64,000 bases of DNA, from the NCBI GenBank assembly GCA_907165065.1, contig OU015528.1:71839474-71903473 (forward strand), read 5' to 3'. A model generated the notes under the pieces. That model was not told the DNA's origin. It saw only the letters and a program-made list of their open reading frames with translations, and did not search any database. The translations under genes were made by a program, and so were the position numbers. Positions 24,565 through 36,107 of the stretch are shown one piece after another (position 1 is the stretch's first letter; the number at the start of each line of letters is the position of its first letter). Source of the DNA: Caprimulgus europaeus. Lineage: Eukaryota; Chordata; Aves; Caprimulgiformes; Caprimulgidae.

Positions 24565-27500
24565 TGTGGTAACTCTTCCAGAAGTAAGATCTACTGCTGC
24601 ATCAGTTGCCCCAACTCGATAATCAAAACTATTCTTGCTTTTGTATGCAAACAGTCCAGCTTCTGATAAATTTGTGTCAGACATAGATGGTTTCATACCT
24701 CCCATTCCTCGGTAGCCATATGATCCTGAACGATCATACTGATAATGGTCATCTCTGTAACCAAAGCGATCTTCAGGAAGAGTAGTTGGTGGCTGCTGTG
24801 CTGTACAGCTCCTACCAAATGGCAATTTATAAACCATATCACAGCAGACAGCTCTTCTCCCTGCAGTCAGATCCACAGGCTTTTCATCATCTTCTATTAC
24901 TGTTGTTGTGATACCTGAAGCAGTTTCATCCATTGTTACTACTGTTCTGTGTGATTTTGTAGTGCTAAGGTCAACTGCTCCACTCTCCATCGGCTCTTGA
25001 GAAGTGGAGAGATCAGTCCAACCATTTGTAACACCAACAGGTGGTACAGTAACAGGCTTTGTAGTAGCCCATGTCACTGCCTGTGTTGAGGTACCTAGGG
25101 ATAAATTTATTGGCACTTCATCTCTACCTGCAGAGAACGCTTGGCTGCCTGTTACTCTGTATGCAGGCTCAAAATGTTTTGATGTTGTTAGCTGAAGAGG
25201 CGTTGTCATCGCATGTCCCAGATCCACAAAGGTGTCAGTACTGGCAGTGTAGCTTGCAGTGGCAGTGCAGGTCATTACCGTTACTGTCTCAGTGACTACA
25301 GACAGAGAAGGATCGGCAACACATGCAGTGCTAAGATTTATTATAGATGGCTGGACAGTACTTACTGGCCGCCCACATGTATCATTTGCTGGCATTTGCC
25401 TTCTCACGTCCATGGAAACAGCAGACAGATCCATACAGCTGTCTCTCATTTCAATATCCATTTTAGTTAAAGTGCGAAGATCTATGACATCACCCAAAGG
25501 ATGGAATCTTCCATTCTCTCTATACCTGGGATGATCTACTATATGTAGTGGCTCTGGAGGAATAGTAATAGCAACACTACCCACACCAAAACCAGGCACT
25601 GGGCCCTTAACCACAGACACTGTGGTCTTGGGTACCTCTGTTGTTACTACTTCTGACTTTGAACAAGGTATTTTTTCAAAAGTTGTTTGTGTTGTGACAG
25701 GAATAGCTTGCAAAGCACCTGAAATATACATACTCTGATCTGCCATACTTTGAATTTCCATGGTTTTCATTGATGGAGTAAAAATTGGTTGCATAGGCTG
25801 GGGAATCTGTTCTTTAGAAGGTGTTTCTAAAGGCCAGCTGGTAACAGCCTGACTAGTTATAGCTTCTGTGGGAGTTCCAGGCTCAGACGGCAATGTGATG
25901 ACAACATAGGTTTCCTGTGAGGGTTTTGTCAACCTTGGTGAAGATTTGTTAGAGTGTGGAGACAAAGGGGAAGTGGGAGATGCTATTCTATATTCAGCTG
26001 CAGGGACCAAATTCAGAGTCATACTTGAAGTCAATGACAAACCCATTGGTTTGGGCTGTGTTTCTGCTGGCTTATGAACAGCTAGTGGGAGAGGAGGAAC
26101 TGCTGGTTTAGGAGCAATCGGAGGTTTAGTTACTTCAGTGGGTCTGTGACTGAAAACAAGCCCTGCTGGAATGGAGGATGGTTTAGGTGGTACAGGAGGT
26201 GGTGTTGGGGTGTATGTTTTTGTGATAGGTACCATATGATTCTTTAATACAGCTGTGGACTCTAGTGTTGGAACACTTGTGACTGAAGGTACCACTGTGG
26301 GAGCTGTTACTGCTGGAGTCTTAATCTGCGATTTCTTTTTGGGATAAATGGCTGGCTTGGGTAAAATAGGTGGAGGTAATGGTGGTGGAGGAGGTGGTGG
26401 AGGAGGAGGAGGTGGGGGTGGCGAAGGTTGTGCAGAATAATCCAAAGAAGAGCTTCTAAAAAGCGAGAATACTTTGGATGTTACAGCAGGAGCTGATGAA
26501 GGCACAGAGACCACGCTGGTCTTACTTACAACACTAGGAGCAGGTACAGAAGATGTTTCTGATGCAGACTCTGTAACTGGCACTGATGCTATACATAGAG
26601 GTGGTTGCTCAGATGTAGCACTAGTCAAATTAATCCGTGTTATATCAAGATCCAATTCTTTGTGTGACTCTTCATGATGAATTTTGACAATGCCAGCCTC
26701 TGCTGTACTTTTCATTTTTCTAGGTTCTTCCTTTTCTGCTTTGGAGGTATCAAAGATAATGGTATCTGTTGCATACTGCTTGGGTTTTATAACTGTAGGT
26801 GCCACTACTGAAGGTGCAGTTTCAGGCAAACAAACTGCAGCTTGATCTACACTTTCCATATCTGCTGCTGTAGAGAGCTTTTCAGTGGCTTCAGCAATAG
26901 ATTCATAAGGTATGCTCACTTGAGAGTAGTCTTTTGTAGATGTTAAGGGAACTTGAGTTACTATCCTGACACCTTCAGAATCTGCTGGTTTACTTACAGC
27001 ATCTGCTCTATCTACATAACCTGTGGTTGCACTATCTATAGGTGATGAACTGTCTGTGGTACAGACTGAAGATGTCGATGATGTTAACGAAGCTGTATCA
27101 GAAGGTAAAACTGATGTAGCACCTTCCGATATCTCAGAGTATGTCAACATTGATGTTTCATGAGAAATTATTTCTTGAATTTCCCTGGCGTAGTCTGTTA
27201 AGTATTCATCTTCAATTTCCTCTGCTGTAAAATGCTGTGTTATTTTAACATCTGGAATAGAAAGTGCTGTGCTACTGACAGGTGATACATCTGAGATTGC
27301 TGAAGTAGTGCTTGATGTTAAAGATGTACTATCCACTATTTCTCCAACACTAGGTACCTTCGTATCAGATGTGGGAATGAAATCTGAAGTTGGTTGTGTT
27401 GGACTGGACCCAGGGGTTAGCTGCATTCTCTGTCTTTTCATAAGCTCTTCATAAGCAGCTTCTGCATCTAACAAATGCTTTTCCTCGGTGGTGGAAGTTA

Positions 27501-29628
27501 CTGTGTTGTCTAATACAACTATTTCATGACTTTCTGGGATAATGTAAGAACTAGAAACAATATCTTCTTGAGGCACAATAGAATGTAAAGTCTCAACACT
27601 ATAGTAGTCTTTCTGTAGATCAGTAATTTTCTGTGGTTCATCAAAGATCTGTTCTGAAGCTCTTATTTTTTTATCTTTTCCTTTCTGCTGTATATATTCA
27701 TTGCTCTCATCTTGTCTCATTACAAGATTAGTATCAATAGTTCCATTGTAAGAATCCTCTACTAAAGATTCATAAATATAATCCTCTATTAGCATTCCAC
27801 CATATAAAGATTCCTTTTCAAATACTTCCTCTTTTTCATTTGCAATCTGAAATGACTTGGACTTATGGGTCTTATGCATCATCTCCTCATATACCTCTTC
27901 GGCACTTTTCAATGTCTTTTGACCACTTTCTTCTTTTGGGAGCCCAACTGGTTGTTCATCTGTTGGTGAGTACAAAGAAACAGCAGTAGGCAATTTGTAA
28001 ACTTTTTGTACTTCTATTATTTTTTCTGGGCTGATTTCAAATCCTTCAGGATCTGACTCAATACTAGGTGAATATTCAGAGCAGGAAGATCTGTGCAGCT
28101 CTTCCATTTCTGCTGCCTGCCGTAATTCTTCTGTTGGAGATGCATCTTCAATGGGAGAAAGATTACTTGGTGGAGTCTTTGGACGTTCCCTTCTTCTCTG
28201 AGCTCTCAGTTCATCCTTATCCTTTTTAGATTTTTTGCTAGAACTTTTTCGTTGTTGCTGTTCTAATTCACGCTGTTTCTCTTGTTCCTTTAGCAGTTCT
28301 TCCTCTTCTCGTAGTTCTTCTTCTTCTGAAGAATCTTCAATAGTTGGAAGAAGAGGACCATGTGACCGATGCCTGGCTTTGCGCTGTTGTTTGCTCTCCC
28401 CTCCCAGCTTTTTGTGACTAGGACTGCTGTCACTGTCTTCATCAAGTGATGAAACTGAAGTAGGAGATGTACCTGGTGTGAAACTAGAAGCATGTAAACT
28501 AGAAGATCCTTCTCCTCTAGATCTATCTTCTGGTGAATCTGTAAGACTCTCCATCTCTAGTTCAGGCTCTTCATCAAAATATAAAATACCTTTCTGTTGT
28601 TCAGATGTTTCAGAATATTTGTTTGATATTGTACTATTTAATTCTATTGTTTTGAAACGCCGAAGGCCTCCTCCTCCAGTTACTGCAAGTTCTTCACTGT
28701 CTTGACTTTTAGTTTCCCTGTATTTTGGCTCTGGGCTTTCATCAAAAGTCTCATCATCATCATCATGCCAAGAATGTCTTCTTCCTGCATCCTCATCATA
28801 GCCTGCACTACTTTTCCGTGCCATTCTTCTATGTTTTCCAGCTGTTCCTTTGGCTTTGCTTTTCACTTCTTCTTTCTTTTGGCTTTCAGTTACACTGATC
28901 TCTTTGAGTTGATTTCTAATGAATTCATCATCTTCAGAACCTGAGGCATCTTCATCAGCACTCATCTCTATAATCTGTTTTCTAATGAAGTCTTCCTCAT
29001 CACCTGATCCCTGACTGTCATCTCGTTTATACTCATCACTGCTTGAAGAACCAACGCTAGCTCTTCTTTTTCTCCTCGGGACAGGTGAGTTTTCACTCTC
29101 ACTGCTGTCTTCCACAGAATCATAGCGTTGTCTTCTTGCTGATATTTCACCTCCTTCATCTTCTTTATACTCTGCCCGGGAAGAAGCACTTTCTTTGCCA
29201 TCTTCTACAATGGTTCTTTCATGTTGTTGAACAGCTTCTGAGTCTTCTTCATCTGAACTGTAAGATTCTGGAGTGACTGGCAAAGGCTTTACTTTATTTT
29301 GATCCTTTATCTGTTCACCGTAAGTTTCATAAAGCTCTTTGCTTTTCACAGATTTTTCATCAGAAAGCGTACTTGCCTGAGCTTCCAAAATAGACAGTAC
29401 AGTACTTTCCAGTTTAGCTAGATCTGAGGGGCTTGGTGGACTTTCTTGTGAAATAGTGTCATTTTTGTTAGATTCTCTGAGTACATCCTTTTCATCACTG
29501 GGGATATGACTTGGAATTTCACCAAGTGAACTTGATATCCCATCAGAAGAATACCCGGTGTCACTCAGACCTTGTGGACTTTTCTGTTGCTGAGAGCTTG
29601 ATGTGTCTGATTTGTCATCCTCTTTTTC
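24564..29628 (-). CDS. PCLO: PCLO giant central exon (probably exon 5)
   Basis: Uninterrupted coding exon of 5065 bases: 1688 codons plus one base, phase 0 in and phase 1 out. The acceptor is TTATTTTTTTAG|GAAAAAGAG and the donor ACAG|GTCAGT. It begins [20 protein letters not shown] and contains blocks I recognise as Piccolo: [20 protein letters not shown], a duplicated acidic FIR[KN]Q motif, [11 protein letters not shown], a charged segment ([20 protein letters not shown]), [17 protein letters not shown], a 14-proline run, [12 protein letters not shown]3-type ligands, and [20 protein letters not shown] near the end. The protein is a presynaptic cytomatrix scaffold that organises vesicle clustering and endocytic and actin partners. 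This part is largely disordered and links the zinc fingers to the coiled coils. A repeated [DN]L[ST] motif fills the last 300 residues. Runs of acidic and Ser residues suggest heavy phosphorylation. The reading frame is fully open, so there is no sign of a pseudogene. Confidence 0.97.
26380..26421 (-). repeat. PCLO: Polyproline tract coded in the giant PCLO exon
   Basis: Fourteen consecutive proline codons, mainly CCA and CCT, preceded by QPS and followed by LPPPILPKP. On the plus strand this appears as a run of GGT/GGA/AGG triplets. Piccolo has a polyproline run at this place in other vertebrates, and I recall the human run as longer. Such runs resemble the profilin- and SH3-binding stretches of actin regulators. 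The length is likely to vary by slippage. Confidence 0.93.
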
Positions 29629-29630
29629 CT
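29628..29630 (-). other. PCLO: Splice acceptor of the giant exon
   Basis: The minus-strand sequence is TATTTATTTTTTTAG|GAAAAAGAGGATG, with a good T-rich tract. The in-frame stop TAG overlaps the acceptor AG, so the coding exon cannot extend further upstream in this frame. Confidence 0.9.
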
Positions 29631-31184
29631 AAAAAAATAAATACATACATGTGTGCATATATTTATATATAAATTCTTAATGTCTCCAGGCAATTAAATA
29701 CATGTGTTTGGGTTTTTTTTTAGATGAGTTAATGTCTCACATGAAAAATTATGATGCCATAGAAGAATTATATTAAAACATAAAAGATTAAACAGTGATT
29801 TTGTTATTCAAAACTAATACAATAATAAAAAAATCCTCAGATTTTCAGTTTTTGCATTGAACTGACCTATGCTTTGCATGGCTGTCCACACTGGCAACTG
29901 ATTTTATTACTTGCAATATAAACAAATATTGTATTTAAATGTTTTCAGAACACTTACTAATGATAACCTATCATTTTTTCACATATGCATGGGAAAAGTA
30001 TTTTGGGGTTAATTTAAATGAAGGTTTTAATTACCTGTGTTTCAAAACTGCCTACATAGTTCCAGATACAAAGTAATATAGCTTGTGAAATATCAGCTAT
30101 TTCTGGGGTCTGCTCCTTTCTTTGCTCATTTAATCTTTTATAATTGTCTAGCAATATGTCAGTTGTGTCAATTTTGGACCCATGGTTTCATTTTGTTGAT
30201 TTAAGTGTTACACATTGTATACATGCAAAAGAATACATGGACTATCGAAGCTCGATTTCATGCAGTTTTGAATGTCCCCACATCTGCAGTTTGGCACTGT
30301 ACAAAAATTTTCTGAGTACCTCATAAAAAAGAATTTTCTCAGTAAATTTGTAATGTAGAGGTAAGCTGCTGGTAGGGAAGCGTAACTGCAGGGAGGAAAG
30401 CATGATGGTCAGTTACTGATCAAGGAAATAAGGAAGCAAACAAGGCAAGCGTACCTGACTGAGCATCATAACCAATGTTTCCCATCTCATACCTAATTAA
30501 ACACCCTTAGTCATTCTCCTAGCTTCCAGATCCTTCCAGACCATTCTGAATAACATGCACCTCTATCTCCTTCTTTAGATAACATAAATACCAAGAATAT
30601 CCTACAGCAAGTATTTCCACATTAGAATTTCCCTCCTGCTTCTCTCCACTGTGAAATGCTCTGTACTTAGTGAAAGTATCTCACCATTCATCTGACAAAA
30701 TTACTCACTTTCCAAATGACAGGTCATCTTAGCTGCCATCTTAGCTGACAGTCTTACAAAGTGTCCCCATCTCTACTAGCAATTTGAGAAGAAGCATCCC
30801 AAAGTCTCCGGATTTAAATAATATGAAGTGATCTTCATAGTTGTTATGGACCTCAGTAATACAAGTAGGTAGTATTTATTAACTTTGCTAACCTAAGTCA
30901 ATGATTTCTGAAATAGAGCAAACCATTCATTTAAAGCTTTAATTTATCAACTTCCTTCGCAATTTGCTGAGTTAAAAAAAAAAATAAAATACTGTGGAAT
31001 AAATATATTAAGAAATGACGATAATGGTTAATTATAATTTAAAGGTACATTTACAGTTGTGTTGAGTTGCTATCAATTACAAGTATTTTCAAATGTTTAC
31101 TCACACTAAAGCTATATTTAATACCAAAATATCATAAAGCAAATATTTATTGTCTGTTATGTTATTTTTAAAAAAAGTCAGATT

Positions 31185-31207
31185 TTATTATTATTATTAT
31201 TTTTTTT
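31185..31207 (+). repeat. (ATT)n simple repeat
   Basis: About five ATT units followed by a T run. Confidence 0.85.
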
Positions 31208-34200
31208 ACGTTTAAAGAACCTCTTCTTGCCTATGGATATATCACTGTGCACATATTCCTACATTAAAACACTAATATCAATATTAGTATTAATATTACA
31301 GTAATCTATTAGTCAATATTTTATTAATTAATCACAGGAGTGATTTATTATATGCTTTGAAAAATCAGATACCACCTTGAATATAAACTACACTTGCTCT
31401 TACCAATATTGTATCCAATACAATAAAGCCAAATATCTGAAATCAGAACAAAATCCATTGCAATTAAAAATCTAATATTTCTAAGGAAAACTCTAATGAT
31501 AAGGCTGTGATTATTACACAAATATGGAGAAACCTATAGTACTCCAAACATCTTTGGGAAGTCATCACTACTTAAACAATTCAGCACTTATTATTCTGGA
31601 AAATGTACTATTGGATATTCTCCAGTCTTTAATGACAGAATTACATATACCCTTCATAAAACATCAGCAATTAAGCATAGTTTAAAATTTTAGGGTTTGT
31701 ATATTATATTTACATTTCTGTTCCTTTTATTAAAGAAGAAATTGTTTAAGGGGAATTTATTGGGCCATGTTTTTTAAAAATACACATTCCATTAAGACTA
31801 AGGGATTTTTCCATCTAGAAAAATCACTAAAATTTCACCTATGACATTTGATTGTTATTTTTTATTTTACTTCCAATACGTTCATACTTATAAAGAAACA
31901 CACAACCAAACACTGTGATAAATATATATGAACTACTAGAAAATCCAAACATTGTTCAAGCTCAAAAGGTCTCCCTGGAGTTGATGCTATGAATAATAGG
32001 AAACTCAATACAGGAAAGACTGCTATTTGTACAGTAAGGAGAAGAAAAAAAATCTACAATAAGGAGGGACTCCTTTTATCACTAAAAATAAATGTGATGA
32101 GAAAACCCAACTTTCTTTTTAAGGCTACCACAACACAAATACGTTTTCTATAATTTCTATATGTATAGTTGTCTGCCCTATGATACATCATGCAAAAATT
32201 ATGCTGCAGATCATGTTTTCAGATCATATGCACGTAACTTAAAATAATTATTATTTGGCCTTTGTGCCTTTTTCCCCTATTTCCTGTAGCCTGAGAACTA
32301 GGATATTGTCATAAGGTGCACCTATTATTAAATGACTTCTATTATTAAATTTATTTTCTACAGGGTTGGCCATCACATGCACAAAAACAGGATCATTATC
32401 AAACTTGTAAACATACCACAAACATAAGATTTTTAGATTAAAATCAAAACATTGCAGAAACAAGGCTGCTAAGGATCATATATATATTCAACAACTCTTG
32501 GAGAATGAAAAACGCACATTAATCAATGAGAAAAAAAATTCACTTTCTTCTTGTAAAATAGGAAGTACTTTGGTACATGTTGAATTACTGGGCATTTCTG
32601 AGCAGCTGAATGGCATTTTTTCTGAAAGTTTGCCTACAGTGAGTTTTAAATACTGGACACATTTAGCGCTAACACAGACATGAGGAACAAGGAGACATCC
32701 TCAAGCTGGAAAAGTTTGTTTAAAAACAGCAAATGCAACCTCTAACTAATAGTAAAAATAATATAATGGAGGATGCATTTGTACTATTCTAGTGGCATTT
32801 TTACGGTGTCAATGTCAATACATCATACAACCGGTTTGCACTAGACGTTTTTGCTTTTGAAGTATTATTTATTCTTACATTTCCTCAGTTTTAATATTCT
32901 TATTTGATAATATACAACTTACTGCTTGAAAAAGTCCCACTGGTTATCAAATTCAGTCAGAACACTATTAAAAGAAAACTGTGATTAAAAAAAGTCTTAG
33001 TTTTTTAATTTATAGCTAGCAAGATTACATTCTGTTGCACAGAACAGAAATTTTATTTTGCAGAGGAACTCGTGATTTTTAAAAGGTCATTCTGTTTACA
33101 GAAAAAATAAATATATCTACATTATCTAAGAAAAAAAAGAGTTCGAGAGAAAAAAAAAAATAGGTTGACCAAACTTTTAAATCTGTATTTGAATTATCAA
33201 AATGAAACATTTTATTTGTGTCCACAAAAACTGCTTACTGATAAGCCTTTTTCACCTTATTCTGGCTCCATGGTCTGTGTTTTGTCATTAATGGCATGTG
33301 TTAGAATAATGGTATCAGTTTACAAAATATTAATTTCTACCTGGTCACTCAACTCAATCTAAGCACACAATCATTCCTCAGTAAACATAAGAAGGTAGTA
33401 ATAAGGGCACTTACATAATATAGCTGATGTGTTGTAAACATATGTCAATTTATACCATTGTAATGTGCTCATGTAGATATGCTGAACTACTTAAATGTTG
33501 ATTTCTGAGTCCCAAGATGACAGTTTTATACTGACAAACTGTACATCATAACAATACAAGATTTCTAGGCATCCTTATTAGAACAGCTAACTGCTGTTGC
33601 ACATCTGAATAGCCAATATTACAAGATGGTTTCTCAGGAAAAGGACTTGTAAATTATGAGCAAGTCAGTTTATTCTTTAAAATATTTTTGAAGAAATTAC
33701 ACTTTAAAATATTACTGAAAAAAATAATGTTTTGAAGGAAAAAAGGGCTTTATGACACCTTCAATCATACTTTGAGACCCCAGTATTTAAAAATGTTTCA
33801 ATGTTCAACTCACTTTTGCTTCAAAAGACACCAGATCTCTAAATATAATTGATATCTGCAGTTACTGAAGATCCATTTGCACAGTTTTTGATATGAAATG
33901 GCATTAGCACTTCAAGTGCAGAAAGTATTAGGTTCTCCCTTGCATCCCTATTTAAAAACACATCTACCAGAAGTCCTTCATATGATTCTTCCCTGAAATA
34001 CATGTAAAATATATTCTTCTATGTCTAGATATTGTCCTTTATCCACTGAAATGTAATCAGTGCTGTGTGATATCTAAATCGCTATCTCCTCTTCCACATC
34101 TCTTACATGCTCTCTCAGGAAGAATTGCATCTAGCAATGTTTGATGTACAGCAAAGAAAATGACAAGTCAGAGTTATTTTTCTGAAGTACAATCTAGGTG

Positions 34201-34241
34201 AAGCACTAGCTTTACTTTTAATTATGAACAATTTGAGCTGT

Positions 34242-34244
34242 AAT

Positions 34245-34283
<39 letters not shown>

Positions 34284-34287
34284 TTTT
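34242..34287 (+). repeat. (TTTA)n microsatellite
   Basis: About 11 perfect TTTA units; likely length-variable. Confidence 0.93.
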
Positions 34288-36100
34288 AGGATTTTTCCAA
34301 GGAGCAAAAAAGAAAAAAGAAAAAGTATTTTTGTATAAAATAGCTATTCATTTTCATTCATTGAACTCTGGTTTGTATTTCAGAGTGTTCTAATACTTAC
34401 AAGTAGATATGTTTGGGGGTTTTTTAATTAATGAAATTTCTGCTTTACAAACTCTACCTGTGCTTCAAAATCTAATAATAAGAGCAAAAGAAAGATAATT
34501 CTTGTTTGTTGTATTAATTCAAGAAGTCTTGACTTCAGTTAGAAGGCCGCAGGAGGAAGTAAAATGTAAGTGAAATAAGAGTGAAATATATGTGTGGGCC
34601 ACATAAGAAACTAATTAATCTATAATAAAAATCTGTCGGTATCAGAGATGGAAATCCAGTGTATGTATCTTAGATTTGTCCAGAGTATAGTATGCTTTCA
34701 CCTCCTTATAGAACATAAAAATTACCAGACAGGACTGAGACTAGCACGTGATGAAAATTTTCCCTTACATATGTTTTCCAAAAGAAAAAAAAAAAAAATA
34801 ACAACAGTAAAAATATTCTAAGTCTACTTCTTAGGTTTTCTGATACAAATTAAAAAAATCCCCAGAAGTGATCCAGAAGTGATATTTGTTTAATAGAATT
34901 AAGCTTACTCTTCTTGGAAAGTTCTGCAATAGTGCCTTATATTTGATACGAGATAATCAAATTTATATAAGATTTTCTTAGATCTCCTTGTTTCTTCCAG
35001 AAGGGAAGATTTCTGGTTATGTTACTCTGCACATAATTCAGAGAGTCCTTCAGTACAGAGGACACAATGCTTCCTGATACCATCAAGAGGAGGAAGTATA
35101 ACACGCAATAGGAGATATATTTCAGATAGGAAACTTGGGTTGTAAAAATAGGAGTACTTTCCACAGCACAGTTTCTGATTCAGAATATTTTTCTGTCCAA
35201 ATATCATGATTATCACAAGAAAAAAATAAAAGAAACAACAAACAAAAAAACCCCAAATAACCTTTCAACTGGGATTATTTGAAAACATAATTTTGGCAAA
35301 GGTTAAACACTTTTCCTAAACTTCAACACTTTTCCTAAACCTACTCCTACTTTAACAACATAATAATCAGCACCTAAATTGCAGTGCTGATATAATAAAG
35401 CCCTATAATTTCTTTTAACAGATTGTGCATATTATTCACTTCAGCTGATAAAGTTGGTGTTGGTGACTTCACAGCCAGCAAATTGCATTTATGTAAGAAA
35501 TGCAGACCTCTCTCTGTACATGCTATCATAAATTTATCCATTCATCTGACTTGCGAGCCCACCAAGAACCTTATGCAAAAGTACTTGTCCATATGAGATA
35601 AGCAAATGAAATACTAAAAAGAAGTAAAGACTGTATACTTTAGCATACCATGTTCAGGCATCACAAAGGATTCCTCAAATGCTTATTATATTTTGCTATT
35701 GCAAAATACTGTACACCTTACTATCACAGATTATGCTTTTGGTATTAAGAACTACGAAAACACTCCAGTTTCAACAACTAAACTCCAAAGTCCAGAGAGC
35801 CTACGGCAGCAGGTTAATACACCAGAAATATTGGAAAAATGATTACACAGGACCTTTGCCTAAATTTCGAATGCTTAACTGCTTTAGACTCAAAATCATG
35901 CAAGAAGTATTGAAAAGTTGCATGTAGAACATAGGATTAACTGGTGAAACTTTCACTTAACAGGAGTCACTGATTTTATAATTTAGAATCATCCCATATA
36001 GAGAATAACACTGAAGAGCAGGAAGACATAGAGGAGGGGGTCTGTCAGGATCAGATTCTAAATTGTAGCAAGGGAGAAGGGGCGTGGGAGAGAAAAAGCC

Positions 36101-36107
36101 ACTTACT
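36101..36107 (-). other. PCLO: Splice donor of the zinc-finger/repeat exon
   Basis: The minus-strand sequence is GAAAAAATA|GTAAGTGGC. The donor matches GTAAGT exactly, and phase 0 fits the acceptor at 29628. Confidence 0.88.

Larger units (their letters stand above)
29629..36106 (-). other. PCLO: PCLO intron between zinc-finger/repeat exon and giant exon
   Basis: A 6478-base AT-rich intron in phase 0. It contains ATT and TTTA simple repeats (31185-31207, 34242-34287) and no recognised transposon or coding stretch. Confidence 0.9.
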
